A stretch of DNA of 64,000 nucleotides from Anaerococcus nagyae (GTDB lineage: Bacteria; Bacillota; Clostridia; Tissierellales; Peptoniphilaceae), in contig NZ_JAGGLS010000003.1 of NCBI RefSeq assembly GCF_017874535.1, positions 101,970 through 165,969 on the forward strand, given 5' to 3'. Shown one piece after another: positions 1 through 9,699 of the stretch. A model generated the notes under the pieces. That model did no database searches. It was not told the origin of the DNA and saw only the letters and a program-made list of their open reading frames with translations. A program made the position numbers and the translations under genes. Position 1 is the first letter of the stretch, and every line of letters begins with the position of its first letter.

Positions 1-1032
1 GTACATTCATATGAATATATCTTTACATTATTAAAAGATATACCTGGCAAAAATAGGATATTCTTAGATCCAGAAAGAACAAATGTAGCAATTTATGATT
101 CTATAAATGCAAATGTAAAAATTTCTACAGATAGAAATATCACAACAAATATGAAAGCTGTCAAAAATGATAAAGAAATAGAAAATACTAAGAAAGCTTA
201 TATTATAGATGGCGTTAGCCTAGTAAAATTCTTTAACTGGTTAGAAATAGGATCTACTACAGGAACCTTGAATGAGTATGTAGCTAGCAAAAAACTTCAT
301 GAGCTTAGAGCAGAGAACAAAAGCTTTGTAGAAGAATCCTTTGAATCAATCATAGGTTATAAGGACAATGCGGCAATTGTTCACTATGCACCATCTAATG
401 TAGGCTCAAAAACAATTGAAAATGAAGGGCTTATCTTAATTGATTCAGGAGCACATTATAAAGAAGGCACTACAGATATCACTCGTACTCTTGCTTTAGG
501 CAGACTTACTGAAGATGAAAAAACTGACTATACTTTAGTTTTAAAATCTCATATCTCCTTATTTTTAGCTAAGTTTAAAAATAAAACTACGGGCCAAAGA
601 TTAGATGCAATTGCTAAATACCCATTATGGAAAGCGGGCAAGGATTTCTTTCATGGTACAGGTCATGGCGTAGGCTATTTACTAACAGTTCATGAAGGAC
701 CACAAAGAATTTCAGCTACAAGTGATGTTGAATTTATAGAGGGGATGATGACATCTAATGAGCCTGGACTTTATATAGCAGGTAGTCATGGTATAAGAAT
801 AGAAAGTGAAACTCTTGTTCGTCATGCTTTTGATAACGAATTTGGCAAGTTTTTAGAGTTTGAGAACTTAACATATGTTCCAATAGATACTAGACCAATA
901 AAAACAGAAATATTAACTTTGGAAGAAATAGACTGGATAAATGATTACAATGCTAAATGTGAACAACTTTTAGCACCACACTTAGAAGGCTCAGATTTAG
1001 AATATTTGAAAGAGAGTTGTAAAGAAATTTGA
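1..1032 (+). CDS. M24 family Xaa-Pro aminopeptidase (5' truncated by window edge)
   Basis: C-terminal part of a creatinase/aminopeptidase P fold metallopeptidase, which removes N-terminal residues ahead of proline. The frame is open to base 1, so the start lies outside the window; the first internal ATG (151) is not the real start. The pita-bread metal ligands are all visible: Asp in DSGAHY (442) and TTDITRT (475), His in GTGHGVG (664), Glu in SNEPGLY (760) and Glu in RIESE (808). It is probably cytoplasmic and cotranscribed with uvrC, whose TTG start overlaps its TGA stop. The family is certain; substrate preference is inferred from the family. Confidence 0.9.
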   Translation, partial: VHSYEYIFTLLKDIPGKNRIFLDPERTNVAIYDSINANVKISTDRNITTNMKAVKNDKEIENTKKAYIIDGVSLVKFFNWLEIGSTTGTLNEYVASKKLHELRAENKSFVEESFESIIGYKDNAAIVHYAPSNVGSKTIENEGLILIDSGAHYKEGTTDITRTLALGRLTEDEKTDYTLVLKSHISLFLAKFKNKTTGQRLDAIAKYPLWKAGKDFFHGTGHGVGYLLTVHEGPQRISATSDVEFIEGMMTSNEPGLYIAGSHGIRIESETLVRHAFDNEFGKFLEFENLTYVPIDTRPIKTEILTLEEIDWINDYNAKCEQLLAPHLEGSDLEYLKESCKEI

Positions 1033-2879
1033 CCACTCAAGAAGTAAAGGACAAACTAAAAGAACTACCAGATTTACCTGGCGTTTATATAATGAGAAAT
1101 GCTAGCGATGAGATTATATATGTAGGAAAGGCTATTAATCTAAAAAAAAGAGTTCGCCAGTATTTTGATAATAACAAAAACAAGGGAGCCAAGGTTCTTG
1201 CCATGGTTTCCCATATTGATCATTTTGAATATATAATAGTAGAAAATGAAGTCGAGGCTTTAGTTCTAGAATCTAATCTTATTAAGAAAAATAGGCCTAA
1301 ATACAATATCGTACTTAGAGATGATAAGCAATATCCTTATATAAAAATAACTAATGAAAAATATCCAAGAATATTAAAGGTAAGACAAGTTTATAATGAT
1401 AAGGCCCTTTATTTTGGACCTTATCCAGATGCCTATGCAGTAAACGATTCTATAGATTTGTTTCACTTATACTATCAGTTTAGAACTTGCAATCTAGACT
1501 TTGATAAGGGAGCAACCCTAGATAGACCTTGCTTAAATTATTTCATAAAAAAATGTAATGCACCATGTATTAAAAAAGAAGATGAGCAAAGATATATGGA
1601 GAATATAGAGGATGTTAAATTATTTTTAGAAAATAAGTCAGATAAGATTCCAGACTGGGTGCTAGATAAGATGAATCAAGCAAGTAGTGAGCTTAATTTT
1701 GAGATGGCCTCTAAATATAGAGACTATTATAGAGCACTATCCACTATTTCTGAACGTCAAAAAGTTACAGAAACCGGCGGTGATGATATGGATATCATAG
1801 CTATGAGCAAAGGCACTAGCGTCATAGTCATGCAAGTATTTTTCATGAGAGAAGGAAAAATTGTAGATCGCCAACATTTTATTATCAAAAATGATTTTGT
1901 AGAAACTGATAAGGATATAATAGGCTCTTTTATTAAACAGTTTTATCTTGATATAATGTATGTTCCAAAAGAAGTACTACTAGAAACTATGCCAGAAGAT
2001 ATAGGAACCATAAATGAGTTTTTAAATCAAAAACGAGGTACTAAGGTTACTATTCATCAGCCAAAACTTGGTCGAAAGAAAGATTTAGTAAATATGGCTT
2101 TAACTAATGCCAATGATATGCGAATAAAATATGAAAAACGCATAGAAAAGAAGAATCGAAAAAAGTCTGCTGGTATAAATCAATTAAAAGAGATTTTAAA
2201 TATATCTAAGATAAATAGGATAGAAGCTTATGATATATCTAATACATCTGGAGTTCAGTCAGTAGGCTCTATGGTAGTATTTGAAGATGGACATCCAAAT
2301 CCAAAAGAATATAGGAAGTTTAAGATAAAAACTATAGAAGGACCAAATGATTACGGATCTCTAAAAGAAGTATTAACTCGTAGATTAAAAAATGGCCTTA
2401 AGGAAAAAGAAGCAGGAAATATCCTTACAGGCTTTGGTAAACTTCCAGATCTTATCCTTATGGATGGTGGCAAGGGACAAGTATCTTCAGCAAAAGAAAT
2501 ATTAAAAGAGTTTAATTTAAATATTGAAATAGCAGGTCTTGTTAAAGACGATAAGCATACTACCCGTGCAATAATTTATCAAGGTTGTGAAATACCTATA
2601 AATAGGCGCGATCCGGTTTATAAGTTGATCTATGAAATTCAAGAAGAAGCCCATAGATTCGCCATAAATTATCATAGAAAATTAATGCAGAAGACAATGC
2701 AAAAATCAGAGCTTGATAATATAAAAGGTGTTGGAGAAAAAACTAGAATAAATCTTTATAAGCATTTTAAAACTATTACAAATATTAAGAAAGCTAGTGT
2801 AGAAGAGCTAATGGAAGTTCCCCTAGTCGGAAAATCACAAGCCTTAGAAATATATAAATATTTTAGACTAAAAGGATAA
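1029..2879 (+). CDS. uvrC: UvrABC excinuclease subunit C
   Basis: Nuclease subunit of nucleotide excision repair; it makes both incisions around a UvrB-marked lesion. The 616 residues match the family. There is a GIY-YIG domain at about 14-92 (LPGVYIM, IYVGKA), four cysteines at 154, 168, 176 and 180 in the position of the UvrC iron-sulfur ligands, and a UvrB-binding UVR helix near 207-235. The RNase H-like nuclease half carries DGGKGQ, and a helix-hairpin-helix region lies near the C-terminus. The start is TTG, overlapping the upstream stop as TTGA, which suggests translational coupling. hprK follows after 9 bp. Confidence 0.96.
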   Translation: MTTQEVKDKLKELPDLPGVYIMRNASDEIIYVGKAINLKKRVRQYFDNNKNKGAKVLAMVSHIDHFEYIIVENEVEALVLESNLIKKNRPKYNIVLRDDKQYPYIKITNEKYPRILKVRQVYNDKALYFGPYPDAYAVNDSIDLFHLYYQFRTCNLDFDKGATLDRPCLNYFIKKCNAPCIKKEDEQRYMENIEDVKLFLENKSDKIPDWVLDKMNQASSELNFEMASKYRDYYRALSTISERQKVTETGGDDMDIIAMSKGTSVIVMQVFFMREGKIVDRQHFIIKNDFVETDKDIIGSFIKQFYLDIMYVPKEVLLETMPEDIGTINEFLNQKRGTKVTIHQPKLGRKKDLVNMALTNANDMRIKYEKRIEKKNRKKSAGINQLKEILNISKINRIEAYDISNTSGVQSVGSMVVFEDGHPNPKEYRKFKIKTIEGPNDYGSLKEVLTRRLKNGLKEKEAGNILTGFGKLPDLILMDGGKGQVSSAKEILKEFNLNIEIAGLVKDDKHTTRAIIYQGCEIPINRRDPVYKLIYEIQEEAHRFAINYHRKLMQKTMQKSELDNIKGVGEKTRINLYKHFKTITNIKKASVEELMEVPLVGKSQALEIYKYFRLKG

Positions 2880-2888
2880 GGAGAATTT

Positions 2889-3929
2889 ATGGACGATAAA
2901 AATAAAAATCAGGAAATAATGGATGATGGCGTTACAGAAAGCGAAGTAAAGAGTGATGTTATTCAAAAAGAGGTTTTAAGAGGCGAAACCAACAAAGAGA
3001 TCAAGTTACACACAGTAGTAGAAAATTTAGGTCTTGAAATTGTCCATCAATCCAGCAATTATTATGACATTACCTTATCCAGTGCTGATGTAAATAGACC
3101 TGGTCTGCAATTGGCTGGCTACCTAGAAGATTTTCCGTATTTAAGATTACAAATTATTGGATCTGTAGAATATACTTATCTAACAGGACTTGATAGTAAG
3201 CTTCAATATGAGAGATTTAGAGGGATATTATCTTATAATATCCCAGCCGTTATATTCTCTTATAATGCAGAATTAAATCAAGATATTTTAGACCTAGCAG
3301 ATTATTATGATAAGACTCTTCTAAGATCACCAGAAAAAACTACTAAACTTATATCTGGTATATCTTATGAACTTGAATATCAATTGGCCCCAAGAAGCAA
3401 TGTTCACGGAGAGCTTCTTGAAGTTTTTGGTATAGGTGTTCTCATTATGGGGAAATCATCAGTTGGTAAAAGTGAAACAGCATTAGATCTTGTAAATAGA
3501 GGACATAGACTAGTAGCTGATGACATGGTAGACATTATGGCTATGGATAATAAACTAATGGGTACAGCGCCAGATAATATCAGACACTATATGGAAATAA
3601 GAGGTTTAGGTATAGTAAATGTTAGAAGATTATATGGGACAGGTTCTGTAAAACATACTAGTCAAATTGAACTTGTAATAGAGCTAGAACAATGGAAATC
3701 AGACTTTGAGTACGATAGATTAGGACTTGATGATCATTATATAGAATTATTAGATGTAAAAGTTCCACACATAGTAGTGCCTGTAAGGGCTGGAAGAAAT
3801 TTAGCTATGATTGTCGAAGTTGCAGCTATGAATCAAAGAGAGAAAAACTTCGGCTATAATGCGGCTCGTGCTATGACAAATAATATATTTCACAAAGAAT
3901 TAGTAGAGAAAAGCGATGACTTCGAATAG
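2889..3929 (+). CDS. hprK: HPr(Ser) kinase/phosphorylase
   Basis: Phosphorylates and dephosphorylates Ser46 of HPr, linking sugar uptake through the PTS to catabolite control in Firmicutes. The P-loop GKSSVGKS lies at 188-195, followed by VADDMVD and the family signature EIRGLGIVNVR. At 346 residues it is longer than the usual roughly 310: the first 36 or so residues form an acidic, Lys/Asp/Glu-rich extension before the normal N-terminal domain begins (KLHTVVENLGLE). The start is well supported by AAGGAG five bases upstream of the ATG, so the extension appears real. Last gene of the uvrC operon; a terminator overlaps its stop codon. Confidence 0.95.
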   Translation: MDDKNKNQEIMDDGVTESEVKSDVIQKEVLRGETNKEIKLHTVVENLGLEIVHQSSNYYDITLSSADVNRPGLQLAGYLEDFPYLRLQIIGSVEYTYLTGLDSKLQYERFRGILSYNIPAVIFSYNAELNQDILDLADYYDKTLLRSPEKTTKLISGISYELEYQLAPRSNVHGELLEVFGIGVLIMGKSSVGKSETALDLVNRGHRLVADDMVDIMAMDNKLMGTAPDNIRHYMEIRGLGIVNVRRLYGTGSVKHTSQIELVIELEQWKSDFEYDRLGLDDHYIELLDVKVPHIVVPVRAGRNLAMIVEVAAMNQREKNFGYNAARAMTNNIFHKELVEKSDDFE

Positions 3930-3943
3930 GTCATTGTTTTTTT
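3914..3943 (+). terminator. Rho-independent terminator of the uvrC-hprK operon
   Basis: Stem CGATGAC / GTCATTG (one G-U pair) with a nine-base loop containing the hprK TAG stop, followed by seven T. The hairpin begins inside the coding region. Confidence 0.8.
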
Positions 3944-3958
3944 ATTTGTAACTTAACA

Positions 3959-4066
3959 ATCGTTACTTTTATAAAAATTTCTCTTTTTTAAGAAATAATA
4001 TATATTTTAACAACTACCCTTGACTTTCTTATAAATCTTCATTATACTTAAATTAGTGTTAACGAT
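3959..4066 (+). promoter_or_regulatory. Inverted ATCGTTA / TAACGAT pair flanking the nifJ promoter
   Basis: The heptamer ATCGTTA at 3959-3965 recurs inverted as TAACGAT at 4060-4066, upstream and just downstream of the nifJ promoter. The upstream copy also lies in a smaller inverted repeat, GTAAC...GTTAC (3948-3966). This could be a pair of operator sites for a redox or carbon regulator, but neither matches a consensus I can name with confidence. Confidence 0.25.
4020..4048 (+). promoter_or_regulatory. nifJ promoter
   Basis: TTGACT (4020-4025), a 17-bp spacer, then TATACT (4043-4048): close to the sigma-A consensus. It sits after the hprK terminator and about 50 bp before the nifJ start, which fits high expression of a central fermentation enzyme. 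Confidence 0.75.
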
Positions 4067-4096
4067 AATTACTTATAATTATTTTAGGAGGTCTAA

Positions 4097-7000
4097 ATGA
4101 CAATTACTAGAGCAATGAAGACTATGGACGGTAATACAGCTGCAGCTCACGTATCATATGCATTTACTGATGTTGCAACTATTTACCCAATCACACCATC
4201 TTCACCAATGCCAGAGTCTGTTGATGTTTGGTCATCAAATGGACGTAAAAATGTTTTTGATAGAGAAGTAATGGTAAAAGAGCTACAATCTGAAGCAGGT
4301 GCAGCAGCAGCTGTTCACGGTTCACTTGCAGCAGGAGCACTTACTACTACATATACAGCCAGCCAAGGATTATTATTAATGATACCTAATATGTATAAAG
4401 TCGCTGGTGAAAGATTACCAGGTGTATTCCATGTTGCAGCAAGAACTGTAGCTACTCAATCACTTTCTATCTATGGCGACCACTCAGACGTTATGGCAGC
4501 TAGACAAACAGGTTGTGCTATGCTTTGCTCAAACTCTGTTCAAGAAGTAATGGACTTATCTCCAGTAGCTCACTTAGCAGCTATAAAGGGACGTCTTCCA
4601 TTCATTAACTTCTTCGATGGGTTTAGAACAAGTCACGAAATTCAAAAAATCGAAGTTTGGGATTATGACACACTTAAAGATTTAGTAGACTATGATGCTG
4701 TTGATGAATTCAAAAATAATTCATTAAATCCAGAAAGACCAAAACACATGGGTACAGCAGAAAAGAATACTTATTTCCAAAGATATGTTGCTTCTAACCC
4801 AGCTTATACAGATATGATTGGTATAGTTGAAGATTATATGCACCAAATCAATGATTTAATTGGTACAAATTATGAATTATTCAACTACTACGGTGCTGAT
4901 GATGCAGAAAATATCATAGTAGCTATGGGTTCATTCTGCCAAGCAGCTCGTGAAACAATTGATGTTTTATTAGAAGAAGGACAAAAAGTAGGTTTAGTAG
5001 AAGTTCACTTATATAGACCATTCTCAACTGAACATTTATTAAAAGCTATTCCTCAATCAGTTAAGAAAATAGCTGTTCTTGATAGAACAAAAGAAAAAGG
5101 TGCTGAAGGACAACCTCTACACTTAGACGTTAAATCAGCATTCTACGGACAAGAAAATGCTCCAGAAATCTTTAGTGGTGTTTACGGACTTGCTGGTAAG
5201 GACACAATTCCAGCTGACGTTAAAGCAGTATTTGATAATTTAGCAAAAGCTGATACTAAAGAAGGATTCACACTTGCTATTAACGATGATGTTACCAATA
5301 CATCTTTAGAAAGAGATGATTTCAAAGTACGTCAAGAAGGAACAACAAGATGTAAGTTCTGGGGATTCGGATCTGACGGTACTGTTGGTGCTAATAAACA
5401 AGCTATCAAAATCATTGGTGATAATACAGACATGTATGCTCAAGGATACTTTGATTATGACTCTAAAAAATCAGGTGGTTTAACAGTATCTCACTTAAGA
5501 TTTGGTAAAGATCCAATCAGATCAACATACTTACTAGATGAAGCTGATTTTATGTCATGTTCTAAACAAGCATACGTTAATCAATATGACTTATTAGCAG
5601 GACTTAAAGATGGTGGTACATTCTTACTTAACTGCGTATGGAGTGAAGACGAATTAGACCAACACATTCCAGCTAATATGAAAAGATATATGGCTGAACA
5701 TGATATCAATTTCTACATTATTGACGCATCACATATTGCTCAAGATTTAGGACTTGGTTCAAGAACAAACATGATTATGCAAGCAGCTTTCTTCAACCTT
5801 TCACAAGTACTTCCAATTGATGATGCAGTAGGATACTTAAAAGACTCTATCGTTAAATCATATGGTCACAAAGGTGATGACATTGTAAACATGAATTATT
5901 CAGCTGTAGATGCAGGACTTACTGCAGCTAAGAAAATAGAAATACCTGCTGAATGGGCTAATGCGCAAGACGAAGCAAAAGAAGAAAACGGAGAAGTTTC
6001 TGAATTTGTTAAAAATATTTTAAGACCAATGATAGAACAAAAAGAAGATGATATTCCAGTATCAGCTTTCACAGATCTTGATCTTGAAAATGGTGAATTC
6101 CCATCAGGTACAACAGAATATGAAAAACGTGGTATAGCTCTTAATGTACCAGAATGGCAAATGGATAACTGCATCCAATGTAACCAATGTTCATTTGTTT
6201 GTCCACACGCTGTAATTAGACCATTCTTAGTAACTGAAGACGAAAAAGCTAACGCTCCAGAAAACTTCAATACTAAAAAAGCTATCGGCAAGGGTATGGA
6301 TGAATATGAATTTAGAATTCAAGTTTCTCCATTAGACTGTACTGGTTGTGGAAACTGTGCTGACATCTGTCCAGCTCCAAATAAAGCTCTTATCATGAAA
6401 CCTTTTGAAGATCAAGTTGAAGAACAAAAAGAAAATTGGGCATATGCTCATGAAGAAGTTGGATACAAAGAAGATGTAATGGATGATAAAAACCTTAAAG
6501 GAAGCCAATTCAAACAACCATTACTTCAATTCTCAGGTGCTTGTGCAGGATGTGGTGAAACACCATATGCTAAATTAGTAACTCAATTATTCGGTGACAG
6601 AATGTATATTGCAAATGCTACAGGTTGTTCATCAATTTGGGGAGCAAGTGCACCAGCTATGTCATATACAAAGAACCTTCAATCAGGTAAGGGTCCAGCT
6701 TGGGGCAACTCATTATTTGAAGATGCAGCTGAATACGGATACGGTATGAAACTTGCAGCAGAATCAAATAAATACCTACTTGAAAACTATATGAACAAAT
6801 TCTTAGAACTTAACATTGAATCTCCATATAATGAAGCATTCAAGATGTGGATTGAAGGAAAAGAAGATGTTAATGCTTCTAAAGAAGCTACAGCTAAGAT
6901 CTTAAATCTTCAAGATGAAAAAGTTGATAATGAAGAAGCTTCTGATTTAGTTAAGAAAATTCTTACACTTAAAGATTACATGATCAAAAAATCTATGTGG

Positions 7001-7636
7001 ATCTTCGGTGGTGACGGATGGAGCTATGATATCGGATTTGGTGGTGTAGATCATGTATTAGCAAGTGGTGAAAACATCAATATCTTAGTATTCGATACAG
7101 AAGTATATTCAAATACAGGTGGACAAAGTTCTAAATCTACTCCATTATCAGCAGTAGCACAATTTGCTGCATCTGGTAAGAAAGTACGTAAAAAAGATCT
7201 TGGTTTAATGATGACATCTTATGGATATATCTATGTAGCACAAGTTGCTATGGGTGCTAACCAAAACCAAACATTAAAAGCTATCAAAGAAGCTGAAAGC
7301 TATGATGGACCATCTCTAATAATCGCATACGCACCATGTATTAACCACGGTATCAGAGTTGGTATGGGTAAATCTCAATTTAGAGAAAAACAAGCTGTTG
7401 AAGCTGGTTACTGGCACTTATGGAGATTTGACCCAAGACTTGCTGACGAGGGCAAAAATCCATTCCAATTAGATTCCAAAGAACCAACAGAATCATTCCA
7501 AGAATTCTTACAAGGTGAGGTAAGATACTCTTCACTTAAGAGATCATTCCCAGAAACAGCAGATGAATTATATGCTGAGGCAGAAAAAGCTGCTAATGAG
7601 AGATATAACACATATAAGAGACTTGCTGGAAAATAA
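4097..7636 (+). CDS. nifJ: Pyruvate:ferredoxin (flavodoxin) oxidoreductase
   Basis: Oxidatively decarboxylates pyruvate to acetyl-CoA and CO2 and passes electrons to ferredoxin, the main link from glycolysis to fermentation in anaerobes. At 1179 residues it is the single-chain homodimeric form. The N-terminal pyrimidine domain starts with the YPITPSSPM motif. Two 4Fe-4S clusters are marked by CIQCNQCSFVCP (from residue 692) and CTGCGNCADICP. A further set of cysteines near CAGCGE lies close to the TPP domain, which contains GDGWSYDIGFGG and NTGGQ. It is monocistronic, with its own promoter, an AGGAGG ribosome site and a terminator. Codon use looks optimised (many GGT, GCA and AAC codons), which suggests high expression. 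Confidence 0.98.
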   Translation: MTITRAMKTMDGNTAAAHVSYAFTDVATIYPITPSSPMPESVDVWSSNGRKNVFDREVMVKELQSEAGAAAAVHGSLAAGALTTTYTASQGLLLMIPNMYKVAGERLPGVFHVAARTVATQSLSIYGDHSDVMAARQTGCAMLCSNSVQEVMDLSPVAHLAAIKGRLPFINFFDGFRTSHEIQKIEVWDYDTLKDLVDYDAVDEFKNNSLNPERPKHMGTAEKNTYFQRYVASNPAYTDMIGIVEDYMHQINDLIGTNYELFNYYGADDAENIIVAMGSFCQAARETIDVLLEEGQKVGLVEVHLYRPFSTEHLLKAIPQSVKKIAVLDRTKEKGAEGQPLHLDVKSAFYGQENAPEIFSGVYGLAGKDTIPADVKAVFDNLAKADTKEGFTLAINDDVTNTSLERDDFKVRQEGTTRCKFWGFGSDGTVGANKQAIKIIGDNTDMYAQGYFDYDSKKSGGLTVSHLRFGKDPIRSTYLLDEADFMSCSKQAYVNQYDLLAGLKDGGTFLLNCVWSEDELDQHIPANMKRYMAEHDINFYIIDASHIAQDLGLGSRTNMIMQAAFFNLSQVLPIDDAVGYLKDSIVKSYGHKGDDIVNMNYSAVDAGLTAAKKIEIPAEWANAQDEAKEENGEVSEFVKNILRPMIEQKEDDIPVSAFTDLDLENGEFPSGTTEYEKRGIALNVPEWQMDNCIQCNQCSFVCPHAVIRPFLVTEDEKANAPENFNTKKAIGKGMDEYEFRIQVSPLDCTGCGNCADICPAPNKALIMKPFEDQVEEQKENWAYAHEEVGYKEDVMDDKNLKGSQFKQPLLQFSGACAGCGETPYAKLVTQLFGDRMYIANATGCSSIWGASAPAMSYTKNLQSGKGPAWGNSLFEDAAEYGYGMKLAAESNKYLLENYMNKFLELNIESPYNEAFKMWIEGKEDVNASKEATAKILNLQDEKVDNEEASDLVKKILTLKDYMIKKSMWIFGGDGWSYDIGFGGVDHVLASGENINILVFDTEVYSNTGGQSSKSTPLSAVAQFAASGKKVRKKDLGLMMTSYGYIYVAQVAMGANQNQTLKAIKEAESYDGPSLIIAYAPCINHGIRVGMGKSQFREKQAVEAGYWHLWRFDPRLADEGKNPFQLDSKEPTESFQEFLQGEVRYSSLKRSFPETADELYAEAEKAANERYNTYKRLAGK

Positions 7637-7648
7637 GAATATTTAATA

Positions 7649-7679
7649 AAAATCGCCAATTGATTTTGGCGATTTTTTT
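7649..7679 (+). terminator. nifJ terminator
   Basis: Perfect AAAATCGCCAA / TTGGCGATTTT stem with a short loop, then a T-tract. Confidence 0.88.
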
Positions 7680-7694
7680 ATGTCCAGATTTATT

Positions 7695-7724
7695 ATGACT
7701 AAAGTAAAGTCTTTATGGTATAAT
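7695..7724 (+). promoter_or_regulatory. Promoter of the asp23-fakA-recG-rsmD-coaD operon
   Basis: ATGACT (7695-7700), an 18-bp spacer, and TATAAT (7719-7724) preceded by TGG (extended -10). About 40 bp ahead of the first start codon. Confidence 0.7.
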
Positions 7725-7764
7725 AAACTAATAAAAGTATATAGTTTTACTATAGGGAGGAAAT

Positions 7765-8118
7765 ATGGCTATTAAATATGTAAACCATTATGGCAAAGTC
7801 ACAATCGATGATTCAGTGATTGCAAATATAGTTGCAGCTACTGTTATGGAATCATACGGTGTAGTTGGCCTTGCATCTCGTTCTACAAAAGATGATATAT
7901 ATGAACTCTTAAGACTGGATAATATGTCTAAGGGTGTAGAAATAATTAGAAATGATGATGGAACTTTAAGTATAAATATTTCTATTTTTATTCTTTATGG
8001 GGTAAGAATAGCAGTGGTTGCCCAAAATATTATAGACAATGTGAAATATAAGTTAGAGAAGTCTTTATATGTTAGGGTATCAGATGTGAATATTTTAGTG
8101 CAAGGAATTAATAAGTAG
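7765..8118 (+). CDS. Asp23/Gls24 family envelope stress response protein (YloU-like)
   Basis: A 117-residue DUF322/Asp23 domain protein: GKVTIDDSVIANIVAATVMESYGVVG is split here by motif, with VTIDDSVI near the N-terminus and ESYGVVG following, and a C-terminal VSDVNILVQGI strand. In Bacillus and Staphylococcus the gene beside fakA (yloU) encodes this family, and the same pairing is seen here with fakA immediately downstream. The molecular role is not established, though the family is linked to cell-envelope stress. A second, more diverged copy lies at 15082-15408. Confidence 0.88.
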   Translation: MAIKYVNHYGKVTIDDSVIANIVAATVMESYGVVGLASRSTKDDIYELLRLDNMSKGVEIIRNDDGTLSINISIFILYGVRIAVVAQNIIDNVKYKLEKSLYVRVSDVNILVQGINK

Positions 8119-8124
8119 GTGTTT

Positions 8125-9699
8125 ATGAGACAAATCGATGCAAATAAGCTTCAACAGATGATTCATGGAGCTTATGAATTGTTAAATGAAAATAAAGAAA
8201 TGGTAAATGAACTGAATGTATTTCCAGTTCCTGATGGCGATACAGGCACAAATATGACCATGACAATGAAATCAGGTGTTGATAAGGTAAATCAGTTAAA
8301 TGGTACAAGTGCTGATGAAATTGCAAAAGCTCTATCGCAAGGAACTTTGATGGGCGCTCGCGGTAACTCAGGAGTTATTCTTTCTCAATTAGTAAGAGGT
8401 TTATCAAAGGCTATTAAAGGTAAAAGTATTATAGATTTATCGGATATTCCTGAAATATTTAATATAGCTAATAAAACTGCGTATAAGGCTGTTATGAAGC
8501 CTACTGAAGGAACTATACTTACAGTTAGTCAAAAAATGACTGATAAAGCTAATGAAATATACAAAAATGATATTGAACTTGATCAATATTTATATGAAAT
8601 TATTAGTGCAGGTCAAAAAGCTCTTGATAATACACCAAATCAATTGCCAGTATTAAAAGAGGCGGGTGTAGTAGATTCAGGTGGACAAGGATTAATAGTC
8701 TTGTTAAGAGGTGCTTTTTCTGCCTTAAATAGTGATATCAAGCTAGGAGAAATTATACCAGCCACTAAAGAAGATAAAAAAGATCTTGCTTATGAATTTA
8801 GTTTTGAGTTGGCTACAACTGATGAATCTTATAAAACTGTAAAAAAATCACTTGATACAATAGCTGATGATATTGAAGAGTCATTTGAAGATGAAGTTTT
8901 AAGGGCAAAACTTAAAACAGATAATATTAGCGGATTAATACAAATGCTTACAGAATATGGAGTAATCCTTCATGCTGAGCTTACAAATCTAAAACCTGAC
9001 CTTAGTTCTATAAAAGCAAAGAAAAAACAAGAAGCTAAAAGGTATGGATTTATAGCTGTTAGCAGAGGCGACGGATATGATGCAATACTTAAAAGTATGA
9101 ATATCGATCAGATTATTTCAGGTGGTCAAACAATGAATCCATCAACTGAGGATATTTATAATTCTTTAGAAAAAGTTAATGCTGAAAATATAATAATATT
9201 CCCTAACAATAAAAATATAATCATGAGTGCTAAGCAAGCAACAGAACTAACAGATAAAAATGCAGTAGTTATTGAAACAAGATCTATACCAGAAACTTTT
9301 GCTGCTATGTTAGAATTTGATTATGAAAGTAGTCTTGAAGAAAATACAGAATCCATGAAGGAAGCTATAGAGGATATCCATGTTGGAGAGATTTCTACTT
9401 CTATTAGAGATACATCTGTTGGAGGTGTAGAAATCAAAAAAGATGACTACCTTAGTATTTTGGATGGTAATATAATTGCATCTGAAAGCAAAATTGAAAA
9501 TTCGGTTTTAAAAATTGTTGATAGAGCTTTAGAAGAAGATAGAGCTATTTCTTTAGTCACTGTTTACTACGGACAAGAAGTAGATAAAAAGGAAGCTAAA
9601 GATGTAGTTAAAAAGCTTAGTAAAAGACATAAGGATATTGATGTTGACCTAGTTTATGGTGGTCAACCAGTTTATTATTACACAATCACATTGGAATAA
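8125..9699 (+). CDS. fakA: Fatty acid kinase catalytic subunit, DhaL/DAK2 domain
   Basis: ATP-binding subunit that, with a FakB fatty-acid carrier, phosphorylates exogenous fatty acids for entry into phospholipid synthesis. The N-terminal DhaL-type domain carries VFPVPDGDTGTNM with the Mg-binding Asp37 and Asp39, and GARGNSG follows. The middle and C-terminal regions are the DegV-like FakA domains. An in-frame GTG at 8119 directly follows the asp23 stop, but the ATG at 8125 preceded by AGGTG gives the family's usual N-terminus (MRQIDANKLQQM). No fakB is visible in the window. Coupled upstream to asp23 and downstream to recG, whose ATG overlaps its stop. Confidence 0.9.
   Translation: MRQIDANKLQQMIHGAYELLNENKEMVNELNVFPVPDGDTGTNMTMTMKSGVDKVNQLNGTSADEIAKALSQGTLMGARGNSGVILSQLVRGLSKAIKGKSIIDLSDIPEIFNIANKTAYKAVMKPTEGTILTVSQKMTDKANEIYKNDIELDQYLYEIISAGQKALDNTPNQLPVLKEAGVVDSGGQGLIVLLRGAFSALNSDIKLGEIIPATKEDKKDLAYEFSFELATTDESYKTVKKSLDTIADDIEESFEDEVLRAKLKTDNISGLIQMLTEYGVILHAELTNLKPDLSSIKAKKKQEAKRYGFIAVSRGDGYDAILKSMNIDQIISGGQTMNPSTEDIYNSLEKVNAENIIIFPNNKNIIMSAKQATELTDKNAVVIETRSIPETFAAMLEFDYESSLEENTESMKEAIEDIHVGEISTSIRDTSVGGVEIKKDDYLSILDGNIIASESKIENSVLKIVDRALEEDRAISLVTVYYGQEVDKKEAKDVVKKLSKRHKDIDVDLVYGGQPVYYYTITLE

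Noticed and set aside
5896..6291. 131-residue minus-strand frame inside nifJ
   Set aside because: Antisense shadow of strongly codon-biased nifJ; Ser-rich product with no domain or ribosome site.
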